The notes beneath the pieces were generated by a model. It was not told the origin of the DNA and did not search any database. It saw only the letters and a program-made list of their open reading frames with translations. Of a DNA stretch of 48,475 nucleotides, positions 16,777-24,782 are shown in pieces (the stretch's first letter is position 1; each line of letters starts with the position of its first letter). The position numbers were made by a program, and so were the translations under genes. This stretch comes from Azospirillum brasilense (GTDB taxonomy: Bacteria > Pseudomonadota > Alphaproteobacteria > Azospirillales > Azospirillaceae): the NCBI RefSeq assembly GCF_003349955.1, contig NZ_QLKQ01000057.1, positions 1-48,475 on the forward strand. The letters are read 5' to 3'.

Positions 16777-18084
16777 TTAGAGCCCCAGAACGAAACGCAC
16801 CAACTTTTCGCGGTCGCCGCGCGGCAGCGCCATGAAGGCGCCGCGCGCCTTGCCGGCCTCGCCGCCGTGCCACAGGATGGCCTCGGTCACGCTGCGTGCC
16901 CGCCCGTCGTGGAGGAGGGCAAGCTTGCCGTCGGACTCCGCCAGCCGCTTCATCCCCCACAGCGGCGTCGTGCGCCAGTCGCGGCCCCGCGCCTCGCCCA
17001 TCGCCACGCCGTCGGCCAGATCCTCGCCGAGGTCATGGAGCAGCAGGTCGCTGTAGGGGAAGATCGTCCGGCGGGACAGCGCGGGATGCGCCGCGTCCTC
17101 CGCCGTGGTGAAGGAGGGGCGGTGGCAGGACGCGCAGCCGGTGGCGGCGAACATCGCGCTTCCAGCCCTGTCGCGCGGCGCCTCCAGCCCGCCGTCGGGC
17201 GGCAGGGTGCGCAGATAGCCGTCGATCAGCCCGATCACCGTGGAGGGAATCTCCAGCCCCTCATACTGCGGGGAGTCGCCGTGCGGGGCGTTCCGGCATT
17301 CGGTCTGCGCCGGGGTGCAGTCGCCCCAGGGCTCGGGATAGGCCGGGGTGGACATGCCGATGTCGAGGCTGAAGGCCTCCGAATTCTGGCGGTGCAGCGT
17401 CGGGTGGACGGCCTTCCAGCCGAAGCGGCCGAGCTGCCGCGTGCCCTCCGGCGCCACCCAGTTGGGGCGTCCGGCGATGCCGTCGCCGTCGCGGTCCTCC
17501 GGATCGGCGCCGTCCAGAATGTCGGCCTCCGGGATGCGCTCCAGCAGGCCCATGCCGCGCACGGACGGGGCGATGCGGGCTGAGATGGCCGTCGCCTCGG
17601 CCAGCGGCCCGTAATTGAGGTCGGTGACGGTCACCACCGGCCGACGCAGCGTCGCCGTGTCGCCGTCGGGGAAACGCACCGTCTCCTCGCGGTAGCTCAG
17701 GGACGGCTTGCCCTCGACGGCGAAGCCGAGCACCGCGTTGGTCTGGATCTGCCGGCCATAGACAGGGTCGCCGCTGAGCTTCAGCGCGTAGCCGACGCCA
17801 CGGTCGTCGGGCGTGTCCGGGTCAGGCGGGCGCCCCTGGCGGGCCGCCGGGTGGCAGGCGGCGCAGGAGCGGGCGTCGTAGAGCGGACCCAGCCCGTCGT
17901 TGGCGTGCGTCACCGTGGGGGCGCTGACCCACATCCGCCGGAACAGCTTCTCGCCGATCCGGGTGTCGAGGTCGCCCGCCACCGCCGGCAGGGCCGGCAG
18001 CAGGGCGAGCAGGAAGGCCAAGCGGGCTTTCATCGATCGGGTGGGCATCGGTCGGGCGGGCATCGGTCGGGCGGAGTGCCCCAT
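16777..18084 (-). CDS. Di-heme oxidoreductase (COG3488, DUF1111-type)
   Basis: An exported c-type cytochrome of 435 residues from the start given. Two heme-binding motifs are present: CAACH (Cys74, Cys77, His78) and CASCH (Cys317, Cys320, His321). Other family marks are GLGPLYDARSC near the N-terminus and LWGMKRLAESDG followed by HDGRA near the C-terminus. The signal peptide begins at MKARLAFLLALLPALPAVAG, so the true start could be any of four in-frame ATGs (18084, 18075, 18060 region or 18033); none has a clear ribosome site. It follows the first imelysin gene in the same reading frame, separated by one TAA. It likely moves electrons in the periplasm for the iron locus; the substrate is unknown. 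Confidence 0.85.
   Translation of the reverse strand: MGHSARPMPARPMPTRSMKARLAFLLALLPALPAVAGDLDTRIGEKLFRRMWVSAPTVTHANDGLGPLYDARSCAACHPAARQGRPPDPDTPDDRGVGYALKLSGDPVYGRQIQTNAVLGFAVEGKPSLSYREETVRFPDGDTATLRRPVVTVTDLNYGPLAEATAISARIAPSVRGMGLLERIPEADILDGADPEDRDGDGIAGRPNWVAPEGTRQLGRFGWKAVHPTLHRQNSEAFSLDIGMSTPAYPEPWGDCTPAQTECRNAPHGDSPQYEGLEIPSTVIGLIDGYLRTLPPDGGLEAPRDRAGSAMFAATGCASCHRPSFTTAEDAAHPALSRRTIFPYSDLLLHDLGEDLADGVAMGEARGRDWRTTPLWGMKRLAESDGKLALLHDGRARSVTEAILWHGGEAGKARGAFMALPRGDREKLVRFVLGL
18031..18075. repeat. Three 15-base tandem repeats each bearing a start codon
   Basis: Three adjacent 15-base copies (18031-18045, 18046-18060, 18061-18075) each begin with CAT, an ATG on the minus strand. They encode the motif Met-Pro-Ala-Arg-Pro and variants ahead of the signal peptide of the di-heme protein, giving in-phase start codons every five residues. 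Confidence 0.8.
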
Positions 18085-18195
18085 CTCATGAGGACGAAAA
18101 AAACAGGGGTGCGGCCCCTCCTCCCGCGCGGGCGGTCGGTGGGGAGCGGACAACGCCGCCCCACGCGGGAAGAAGGGTCGCAACCCATGGTCACC

Positions 18196-18240
18196 GGCTT
18201 GCTTGCGGCCGGCTTGCTTGCCGACGCCTTACTTACCGAC
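18196..18240. repeat. Three 15-base tandem repeats over the imelysin stop codon
   Basis: Copies at 18196-18210, 18211-18225 and 18226-18240, the last one degenerate. The imelysin stop TAA (18229-18231) lies in the third copy where the others read CAA, so the repeat encodes Lys-Gln in two copies and Lys-stop in the one that ends the gene. Confidence 0.7.
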
Positions 18241-19509
18241 GGCCGACGGGTTGTCGAGGCTGTCGGAACCGGCCAGCTCGACCGAGACGCCCAGGGCGGC
18301 GACGACGCTCTCCAGGGCCTTCTTCTGGTCGACCAGACGGTCCACCGCGGTCGAAATGATCGCGTTGCCCTCGGCGTTGTCGGTGCCGATCATCTGGTCG
18401 TAGGCCATCTTGCCGCTGTCGGCGGTGTCCTTCATGACCTTCATGGCGGCGGTGGTGGCGGTCATCGCCTCCTTCACCTTGGCGTCGGCCTCCGGCGCGG
18501 TGGCGGCGACATACTGCGACAGCGACGGGCCGGTCACGACCTTGCCGTCCACGCGGGTGTAGCGCCCGTTGTAGACGTTCACCATGCCGACCTGGTCGTA
18601 ATAGTGCGAGTTGTGGGTGTTGTCGGAGAAGCAGTCATGCTCCTCCTCCGGGTCGTGCAGCATGAGGCCGAGCTTCATGCGCTCGCCGGCCAGCTCGCCG
18701 TAGCTGAGGCTGCCGAGGCCGGTCAGGATGCGGGCGACGCCCTCCGACTCCTTGGCCTTGGCGATGGAGGCGCGGGCCTTGCCCTTGGCGCCCCAGGCCT
18801 TGGCCATCTCCTCAAGATCCTCGACCAGCATCTGGGTGGCGACGGTCAGGAACTGGGCGCGGCGGTCGCAGTTGCCGTTGGTGCAGTCCTTGCCCTTGGC
18901 GTAGTCGGTCGCCTTGCGGGCGCCGGCGCCCGGGCCCGTGCCGTTCAGGTCCTGGCCCCACAGCAGGAATTCGACGGCGTGGTAGCCGGTCGCCACGTTG
19001 GCCTCGACCTTGCCGGCCTCGTGCAGCTTGTCGGCCAGCAGTTCCTTGGTGATCTTGCGGGCGTCGATGGTCTTGTCGCCGGCCTTGATCTTCGGGTTGG
19101 CGATCACGTTGGCCTTGGCGAACGGGTTGCTGTCGCCGCCGGCGTAGCTGTCGTCCACATAGTCGATCAGGCCCTCGTCGAGCGGCCAGGCGTTGACCTT
19201 GCCTTCCCACTCGTCGACGATCGGGTTGCCGAAGCGGAAGGCCTCGGTCTGCATGTAGGGGACGCGGGCGTTCAGCCACGCCGTGCGGGCGGCGGCCAGC
19301 GTCGCGTCCGACGGGTTGGCCACCAGCGCGTCGATGGCCTTCTTCAGCGCCTTGGCGGTGCTGGCGGAGTCCTCGTAGCTGGCCTGGGCGATGTCGGCGT
19401 AGGTCTTCACCACGTCCTTGTAGGCAGGCTTGGACGACTGGGCGTCGGCGGCGAGCGGCGCCAGCGCGATGAGAGCCGCGGCGGCAAGGCCGGAGGCGTG
19501 CTTGAACAT
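18229..19509 (-). CDS. Imelysin family iron-regulated periplasmic protein (IrpA-like, M75)
   Basis: A 426-residue exported protein of the IrpA/ICMP group (COG3487). Signal peptide: MFKHASGLAAAALIALAPLA, cut near ADAQ. The family GxHxxE motif is intact as GYHAVE (Gly175, His177, Glu180), followed by FLLWGQD. Further marks are NARVPYMQTEAFRF, WPLDEGLIDYVD and HDCFSDNTHNSHYYD. Members are induced by iron limitation and are thought to bind iron or heme; peptidase activity is claimed for a few relatives only. A Fur-box-like site overlapping a TTGACA hexamer lies about 75 bases upstream, so it can be transcribed separately from the peroxidase gene. It ends in 15-base tandem repeats. Confidence 0.92.
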   Translation of the reverse strand: MFKHASGLAAAALIALAPLAADAQSSKPAYKDVVKTYADIAQASYEDSASTAKALKKAIDALVANPSDATLAAARTAWLNARVPYMQTEAFRFGNPIVDEWEGKVNAWPLDEGLIDYVDDSYAGGDSNPFAKANVIANPKIKAGDKTIDARKITKELLADKLHEAGKVEANVATGYHAVEFLLWGQDLNGTGPGAGARKATDYAKGKDCTNGNCDRRAQFLTVATQMLVEDLEEMAKAWGAKGKARASIAKAKESEGVARILTGLGSLSYGELAGERMKLGLMLHDPEEEHDCFSDNTHNSHYYDQVGMVNVYNGRYTRVDGKVVTGPSLSQYVAATAPEADAKVKEAMTATTAAMKVMKDTADSGKMAYDQMIGTDNAEGNAIISTAVDRLVDQKKALESVVAALGVSVELAGSDSLDNPSAVGK

Positions 19510-19581
19510 GAAGGTCTCCTCAAGCGTCGGTGATCGTTGGCGTGAGAGCCATGAAAGTGCGAAGCATTCTCAACATGCGCC

Positions 19582-19602
19582 GCTAATCACTCTCATTGTC
19601 AA
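19582..19602 (-). promoter_or_regulatory. Fur-box-like site and -35 element upstream of the imelysin gene
   Basis: On the minus strand GACAATGAGAGTGATTAGC matches 14 of 19 positions of the classical Fur consensus by hand count. A perfect TTGACA (19602 to 19597) overlaps it, the arrangement expected for repression under iron-replete conditions. The -10 hexamer is not clear. The half-site CTCATTGTC resembles that of the stronger site at 20958-20976. Confidence 0.55.
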
Positions 19603-19683
19603 GATGCAATCGTGATGCGGGCGGTGCGCGGTCGATTTTGCGGCGGGCGGCGGGGCCATGGCGGCGGCCCCGCCCGTCCACAC

Positions 19684-20868
19684 TCACTTCACCAGCGGTT
19701 CGTAACGGGCGTCGGTCAGCGTCTTCATGAAGGCGACCAGAGCCTTGATTCGGCGGTCGTCGAGCGCCGGGCCCTCCTCCAGCTCCTTGATGGAGACGGT
19801 GGCGGCGATTTCCGGATTGCCCCAAGGCTTGCCGGTCTCCGGGTTGATCTGGTCGGCCGGCTTGCGGCTGTTGTACTTGTTGTAGAAGCGGACAACGGTC
19901 TCCAGGTCCTTGAAGACGCCGTTGTGCATGTAGGGGCCGGTCACCGCGACGTTGCGCAGGGTCGGCGTCTTGAACCTCCCCTCATAAGCCTTCAGGTCTT
20001 GAGCCTTCTGGCCCTTCACGGCCGGATTCTCAGCCAGCCCGCGATCGATGTGCGTCGGCGCCACCCCGTTGGCCGCCCGCAGCTCCGCGTTCACCGGCAC
20101 GCCGATGTTGTGGTACTCGTAGTTGGTGAAGACCTCGTTCTTCGCCGCCGGCATGGCGTTCAGCTTGTGGCAGACGTTGCAGTTGGTGAACTGCTGCGAG
20201 AAGAACAGGGTCATCCCCAGCTCCTCCTCGCCAGTCATCTTGTACTCGCCGCGCAGATAGCGGTCGTACTTGGAATCGAAGGGCGAGAAGACGTCGGTCT
20301 TCTCGAAAGCGGCGATGCTGTCGGTCATCGCGTCGTAGGCGCGGTCGGCGTCGTCCAGCACGCCCGCGCCGTAGAGGGCGACGAAGCTCCGCGCGTAGTC
20401 GGCGTTCTCCTTCAGCCGCCCCTGCACCTCCGCCTTGGAGGCCATGGCCATCTCGGCGGGGTTCAGCGGCGGTCCGCCGGCCTGCTCCTGGAGGGTGGCG
20501 GCGCGGCCGTCGTGGAACTGCCCGCCGAAGGGAACCCCGTTGGCCTTGAAGCCGAAGCGCGGGGAAAGATGGGCGTAGGCGGCGGTCGGCGCGTTGCGGT
20601 CGCCCAGCGACTTGCCGTCCGCGCCCAGCGACGCCGCACCGCGCGGGTCGGCGAAGCCGAATTCCGGGTTGTGGCAGGTCGCGCAGGACTGGCTGCGGGT
20701 GGAGGACAGGTTGTTGTCGAAGAACAGCGCCTTGCCCAACTCGGCCTTCGCCTTCTGCATCTCCGCCGGATCGGCCGCCAAGCCGGAGCCACCAGCGATC
20801 AAAAGGCCAGCGATCAACAGGGAGGACAGCGCCGCGGCCGGCGCGACATATTTGCCGAACAATGACAT
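19684..20868 (-). CDS. Di-heme cytochrome c peroxidase family protein (CCP/MauG)
   Basis: A 394-residue periplasmic protein. An N-terminal hydrophobic segment (about residues 9-31) serves as signal peptide or anchor. Two heme c motifs are present: CATCH (Cys62, Cys65, His66) and CNVCH (Cys230, Cys233, His234). Family segments FFDNNLSST, FADPRG, NAPTAAYAHLSPRF, FHDGRAATL, TPTLRNVAVTGPYMHNG and the final LVAFMKTLT are all visible. Bacterial CCPs reduce hydrogen peroxide with electrons from small cytochromes; MauG relatives oxidise protein side chains. It is the first gene of the minus-strand locus, with a good Fur-box-like site about 90 bases upstream, so iron limitation should induce it. An earlier start at 20901 is unlikely. 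Confidence 0.92.
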   Translation of the reverse strand: MSLFGKYVAPAAALSSLLIAGLLIAGGSGLAADPAEMQKAKAELGKALFFDNNLSSTRSQSCATCHNPEFGFADPRGAASLGADGKSLGDRNAPTAAYAHLSPRFGFKANGVPFGGQFHDGRAATLQEQAGGPPLNPAEMAMASKAEVQGRLKENADYARSFVALYGAGVLDDADRAYDAMTDSIAAFEKTDVFSPFDSKYDRYLRGEYKMTGEEELGMTLFFSQQFTNCNVCHKLNAMPAAKNEVFTNYEYHNIGVPVNAELRAANGVAPTHIDRGLAENPAVKGQKAQDLKAYEGRFKTPTLRNVAVTGPYMHNGVFKDLETVVRFYNKYNSRKPADQINPETGKPWGNPEIAATVSIKELEEGPALDDRRIKALVAFMKTLTDARYEPLVK

Positions 20869-20957
20869 CCTGACTCTCGCTCCTTGACGGCGGTGGTCCA
20901 TGGCCGCAATCCATGGCGGGGGGACCGCCGGCAGTATCCATGCCCTTCGGCCTGGAT

Positions 20958-20976
20958 GATAGTTATTCTCATTATC
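20958..20976 (-). promoter_or_regulatory. Fur-box-like operator upstream of the peroxidase gene
   Basis: Read on the minus strand, GATAATGAGAATAACTATC matches 16 of 19 positions of the Fur consensus by hand count. It lies about 90 bases ahead of the ATG at 20868 in an otherwise GC-rich region, where such an AT-rich run stands out. It is most likely a Fur or Fur-like iron repressor site. Confidence 0.7.
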
Positions 20977-21440
20977 ACGAACGTGCGACCTATTGCCACT
21001 GGTCGTAGAACCGGCGGGATTAACTCCCCGCCCCGTTCGTCCGGCTCCGCTCCCGGACGGTCGATCCGGTCCGGGCGCTTCGGCCCGACGGAAAAGGGTA
21101 CCCCGACCCGGCTACCGACTCTGCTTCGCCATCCGGAGAGCGCGCCGCCATTCCGGAGAACGCGACACCACCGTCGGAACTCCAAATGTTCCGCGCGTCG
21201 CGAAGGGAGCGGCGGCCCCGGCGCCGGCACAATCCCGCCACAACCCGACAATCACTTCAATTTCTAACGATTTCCTTTCAAAGCAATCCGACCGTCATTC
21301 ACCTCTCCGCACGGCGCATTTCTTCCCGTTTCTTTGATACAGCGCCGCCGAGCACGGCGGCCCCCGCGCTTTGCCTGAAGACGGCGCGAAAAGTTGCGTT
21401 GCACATCGCGAAGACAACGGCGCCGGCCCGCCGGACTACT

Positions 21441-21452
21441 CCTATCGATAGG
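21441..21452. repeat. 12-base perfect palindrome upstream of flp
   Basis: CCTATCGATAGG is a perfect palindrome followed by an AT-rich run (GTTTATTAAAATACC) about 140 bases before the flp start. It could be an operator for a dimeric regulator. No family is suggested by the sequence alone. Confidence 0.5.
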
Positions 21453-21529
21453 TTTATTAAAATACCGTGTTTCGCCATCCTTCAAATCACAGACGCCGTG
21501 CATTCCCCGAAAATCAGTAATCGAACCTC

Positions 21530-21553
21530 TTCACTTCACCTCCCCGAAGTGAA
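21530..21553 (+). promoter_or_regulatory. Inverted repeat in the flp leader
   Basis: TTCACTTC (21530-21537) and GAAGTGAA (21546-21553) form a perfect 8-bp inverted repeat with an 8-base spacer, 36 bases before the flp ATG. In RNA it would be a leader hairpin; in DNA it could be an operator. No T tract follows, so it is not a standard terminator. Confidence 0.45.
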
Positions 21554-21589
21554 AACCCTTCGTATCACAATTATCAACGGAGACAATCA

Positions 21590-21805
21590 ATGACCCTGTT
21601 CGCCAACATCCGCGCCATCATTTCTCCGGTCCACGCCGCCACCAAGGACCGCAAGGGCATCACGGCCCTCGAATACGGCCTGGCGGCGGCGCTCGTGGCG
21701 CTGGTGATCATCGGCGGCGCCCGCACCTTCGGCACCAACGTCAGCACCCTGTTCACCGGCATTGGCACCACGGTCAGTGGCACCTCGACGACCATTCCGA
21801 AGTAA
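21590..21805 (+). CDS. flp: Flp family type IVb pilin
   Basis: A 71-residue prepilin. The leader of 23 residues ends in RKG, and processing before Ile24 gives a mature chain that starts ITALEYGLAAALVALVII with Glu28 at mature position 5 and the Glu-Tyr pair typical of Flp pilins. One hydrophobic helix follows and the tail is short (48 mature residues). It is the main subunit of the Tad pilus, used for surface attachment and biofilm formation. GGAGA 9 bases before the ATG gives a good ribosome site. It is the first gene of the Tad operon, 35 bases before the peptidase gene, with a long AT-rich leader upstream. Confidence 0.95.
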   Translation: MTLFANIRAIISPVHAATKDRKGITALEYGLAAALVALVIIGGARTFGTNVSTLFTGIGTTVSGTSTTIPK

Positions 21806-21840
21806 ACGCCGCAAGCCCCCTCCCACGCGAAGCTCCCGCC

Positions 21841-22413
21841 ATGGATACGATCGCCCTCTTCGATCCCCTCTCCCTGGCACCGCCCATGGCGGGGCTTGCG
21901 CTGGGATGGGCGGCGGCGGAGGACCTGTGCCGGCGCATCATCCCGGACACGGTGTCGATCCTCCTCGCCACCCTCGGCCTCGCGCTTCCGCTGTGGCAGG
22001 GCGCGCCCTTTCCCTGGGCCAGCCTTGCCGCCGCCGCCACGCTCTTCCTCGCCCTGTGCGCCCTGCACGGCCGGGGCTGGCTGGGCGGCGGGGACGTGAA
22101 GCTGGCCTCGGCCATCCTGCTGCTGGTCGGGGTGGAGCGGGCCGCGCCCTTCGCGACCGCGACCGCGCTGGCCGGCGGGGCGCTCTCACTCCTCTATCTC
22201 GCCGGGTGGCTGGCCCTGCGCAAGGCGCGCCCGGCGCGCCGGCTGCTGCGCCGCCGCGGCGGACGCTCCACGCCGGCCCGCCTTCTCGCCCATTTCCTGG
22301 CGGCCGAGGCGCACCGCGTCGCCACCCGCCATTCCGTGCCCTACGGCGTCGCCCTGGCCGCCGGCGGGCTGCTCACCCTCTCCAACCCCACCGGAGGAGC
22401 GGCATGGTTCTGA
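21841..22413 (+). CDS. cpaA: Prepilin peptidase CpaA/TadV (A24 aspartic protease)
   Basis: A 190-residue membrane protease with several hydrophobic segments. The second catalytic motif is exact, GWLGGGDVKL with its Asp. The first Asp is probably the one in AAEDLCRRIIPD, matching the family pattern D-x(4)-IP. It cleaves the Flp and pseudopilin leaders after Gly on the cytoplasmic face of the inner membrane. It is smaller than PilD-type enzymes and lacks their methylase domain, as usual for Tad systems. A basic Arg-rich loop near residues 130-142 precedes the last helix. Its end overlaps the cpaB start by ten bases. The ribosome site is weak. Confidence 0.9.
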   Translation: MDTIALFDPLSLAPPMAGLALGWAAAEDLCRRIIPDTVSILLATLGLALPLWQGAPFPWASLAAAATLFLALCALHGRGWLGGGDVKLASAILLLVGVERAAPFATATALAGGALSLLYLAGWLALRKARPARRLLRRRGGRSTPARLLAHFLAAEAHRVATRHSVPYGVALAAGGLLTLSNPTGGAAWF

Positions 22414-23282
22414 GAGTGCTATTCCTGTCCCTGCTGCTCGTCGGGCTGTCGCTGGTGGGCTACGTGTCCTTCTCGATGCTGCCGGCCCCGACCGCCGCCG
22501 TCGCGGTCCCGGCGCCCGCGGCGCCCATGGACTCCGTGCTGGTCGCCGCCCGCCCGATCTCCACCGGCATGCTGCTGCGCGCCGAGGATCTGCGCTGGGA
22601 GCCCTGGCCGCCGGGCCGCCTCGGCGACGGCTACATGGTGCGGGGCCGCGTCGCCGAAAGCGCCTACAGCGGCGCCGTCACCCGCCGGTCCTTCGCGGCG
22701 GGCGAGCCGATCATGGCCGGCCACATCGTCGCGCCGGGGGAGCGCGGCTTCCTCGCCGCCGTTCTGTCGCCGGGCAGCCGCGCCGTCTCGGTGGCGGTGG
22801 ACGCGGTCAGCGCGACCGGCGGGCTGATCTGGCCCGGCGACCGCGTGGACCTGATCCTGACCCAGAATTTCGAATCCCAGGCGGGGCGCGACCTGCGCAG
22901 CCGGGCGGTCGGCGAGACCGTCCTGCAGAACCTGCGCGTCATCGCCATCGACCAGCAGCTCGGCGAGGCCGGCATGCTGAAGAACGGGCCGGACGGGCGC
23001 GTTCCCCGCACCGTGACGCTGGAGGTCACCGCCCGCCAGAGCGAGACGGTCACCGTCGCCGCGGCCATGGGCAAGCTCTCGCTGGCGCTGCGCAGCCTGC
23101 TCGCCGACGAGACCGCCCTTGCCGCCGGGGAAACGGAACCCGCGTCGGCCCCCACCTGGGCCGAGGACGTGTCGCCCGCCCTGCGCCAGCTTCCCGCACC
23201 CCACAGCGCGGAGGCGCCCGCCGCCCGCCGCCCGTCGCTGCTCATCATCCGCGGCTCCAAGACGGAAACGCTCGAACGCTGA
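22404..23282 (+). CDS. cpaB: Flp pilus assembly protein CpaB/RcpC
   Basis: A 292-residue protein with an N-terminal membrane segment (VLRVLFLSLLLVGLSLVGYV) and a periplasmic SAF/beta-clip domain (VLVAARPISTGMLLRAEDLRW) followed by the RcpC core (FLAAVLSPGSRAVSVAVD, GDRVDLILTQ, VLQNLRVIAIDQ, VTLEVT). It is thought to work with the secretin in the periplasm and to bind peptidoglycan or glycan through the SAF domain. The ATG at 22404 has GGAGGAGC upstream and lies inside the end of cpaA, which marks translational coupling. The C-terminal tail is rich in Ala and Pro. Confidence 0.92.
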   Translation: MVLRVLFLSLLLVGLSLVGYVSFSMLPAPTAAVAVPAPAAPMDSVLVAARPISTGMLLRAEDLRWEPWPPGRLGDGYMVRGRVAESAYSGAVTRRSFAAGEPIMAGHIVAPGERGFLAAVLSPGSRAVSVAVDAVSATGGLIWPGDRVDLILTQNFESQAGRDLRSRAVGETVLQNLRVIAIDQQLGEAGMLKNGPDGRVPRTVTLEVTARQSETVTVAAAMGKLSLALRSLLADETALAAGETEPASAPTWAEDVSPALRQLPAPHSAEAPAARRPSLLIIRGSKTETLER

Positions 23283-23313
23283 ACCGGCGCGCCGACCCAG
23301 GGGGGACGAATTC

Positions 23314-24759
23314 ATGACGACGACCATCACCACCACAAGCCGGGTCGCGGCCCTCAGGATCATGGGGGCGGCCCTCCTGGCCGGGCTGTTCGCGACGCTG
23401 GCCGCGGCGCCCGTCCAGGCGCAGCAGCGCCCCCGCGAAATCACCCTGGAGGTCGGCGGCGGGCAGCCGGTCAACCTGCCGGCCCCGGCGGCCAGCGTCT
23501 TCACCTCCGCCCCGGAGATCGCCGACGTGCAGGCGTCCGGCCCGCAGGCCTTCTTCATCGTCGCCAAGACGCCGGGCCGGGCCAGCGTCTACGCCCTGTC
23601 GGCGGACAACAAGCCGCTCGCCTCCTTCAGCGTCGTCGTCACCATGCCGGTCGGCGACCTGCGGTCCAAGCTCGTCGCCCAGGTCCCCAACGCCGCGATC
23701 GACGTGCAGAGCACCGGCAACGGCATCACGCTGACCGGCACCGTCTCCTCCCCCGCCACGGCGCGGCAGATGGTCGAGCTGGCCGAGCGCTACGTCGGGC
23801 AGGGACAGACCGTCACCAACCGCCTGACCGTCGCCGCCCCCGCCCAGGTCAACCTGCGCGTCCGCGTCGCCGAGGTATCGCGCCAGGTGACCAAGGAGCT
23901 GGGCGTCAACTTCGAGAGCATGTTCAACATCGGCTCCTTCGCCTTCGGGGTCGCCACCGGGCGGACCATCCTGGACGCCGCCGGCAACCTGATCCGCGCC
24001 GCCTCCCCGACCAACTCCATCGGCGGCAGCTACCGCTCCAGCAACGGGCGGGTGGACATCAACACGGTGGTGGACGCGCTGGCCGAGGACGGGCTGATCA
24101 CCGTGCTGGCCGAGCCGAACCTGACCGCCCTGTCCGGCGAGACGGCCAGCTTCCTGGCCGGCGGCGAGTTCCCCATCCCGGTCGCCCAGTACGACCGCAC
24201 CACCACCATCCAGTTCAAGAAGTATGGCGTCAGCCTGGACTTCACCCCGACCGTTCTGGGCGGCGGCCAGATCAGCATGCGCGTCCGCCCGGAGGTCAGC
24301 GAGCTGACCAACAACGGCGCCGTCGTGGTCGACTCCATCCGCATCCCCGGCCTGTCGGTGCGCCGCGCCGAAACGACCATCGAGCTGGCCAGCGGGCAGA
24401 GCTTCGCCATCGCCGGCCTGCTCCAGAACAACACCTCGGCGACGCTGGACGCCGTGCCGGGGCTGGGCGACGTGCCGGTGCTGGGGGCGCTGTTCCACTC
24501 CAGCAAGTTCCGCCGCAACGAGACGGAGCTGGTCATCGTCGTGACCCCCTACCTCGTCCGCCCGGTCTCCGCCGCCAACGCCCTGTCCGCCCCCACTGAC
24601 GGCTTCGTGGCGGCGACCGACGTGGAGCGCATCTTCCTGAACCGCGCCCAGAGCCTGCAGCCCCCCGTCGGCGGCAACAGCGCGGCCGGCACCGCCCCGC
24701 TCGCTATCGGGCCGGGCGCCGCCCGCCTGCACGGCGACGCCGGCTTCAGCCTCCAATGA
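23314..24759 (+). CDS. cpaC: Tad secretin CpaC/RcpA
   Basis: A 481-residue outer-membrane secretin. A signal peptide (MGAALLAGLFATLAAAPVQA) is followed by the pilus-secretin N-domain (LEVGGGQPVNLPAPA), a BON-like domain around residues 115-165 and the secretin core with VRVAEVSRQVTKELGVN, VLAEPNLTALSGETASFLAGGEFPIP (in two parts here), VPGLGDVPVLGALF and the final ETELVIVVTPYLVRP. It forms the multimeric outer-membrane channel for the pilus. The ATG at 23314 has GGGGGA upstream. Its stop overlaps an ATG of the next frame by ATGA. Confidence 0.95.
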   Translation: MTTTITTTSRVAALRIMGAALLAGLFATLAAAPVQAQQRPREITLEVGGGQPVNLPAPAASVFTSAPEIADVQASGPQAFFIVAKTPGRASVYALSADNKPLASFSVVVTMPVGDLRSKLVAQVPNAAIDVQSTGNGITLTGTVSSPATARQMVELAERYVGQGQTVTNRLTVAAPAQVNLRVRVAEVSRQVTKELGVNFESMFNIGSFAFGVATGRTILDAAGNLIRAASPTNSIGGSYRSSNGRVDINTVVDALAEDGLITVLAEPNLTALSGETASFLAGGEFPIPVAQYDRTTTIQFKKYGVSLDFTPTVLGGGQISMRVRPEVSELTNNGAVVVDSIRIPGLSVRRAETTIELASGQSFAIAGLLQNNTSATLDAVPGLGDVPVLGALFHSSKFRRNETELVIVVTPYLVRPVSAANALSAPTDGFVAATDVERIFLNRAQSLQPPVGGNSAAGTAPLAIGPGAARLHGDAGFSLQ

Positions 24760-24782
24760 CCCCTTTCGCGGAGCACAGCGCC

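Larger units (their letters stand above)
20869..21589. other. 721-base divergent control region between iron locus and Tad operon
   Basis: No convincing gene. The left part (20869-21000) is the promoter region of the peroxidase gene with a Fur-box-like site. The right part, from about 21250 to 21589, is clearly richer in A and T than the window as a whole and leads to flp. It holds a 12-base palindrome and an 8-bp inverted repeat. A plus-strand open frame (21186-21593) overlaps the flp start by ATGA, but it is rich in Arg, Thr and Ser, lacks a ribosome site and looks spurious. Confidence 0.6.

Noticed and set aside
21250..21589. Sigma-54 promoter for flp
   Set aside because: I could not find a GG and GC pair with the required 10-base spacing and flanks.
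21186..21593. 135-codon plus-strand frame that overlaps the flp start by ATGA
   Set aside because: It has no ribosome site, unusual Arg/Thr/Ser-rich composition and crosses the promoter and palindromes of flp. The overlap is probably chance.
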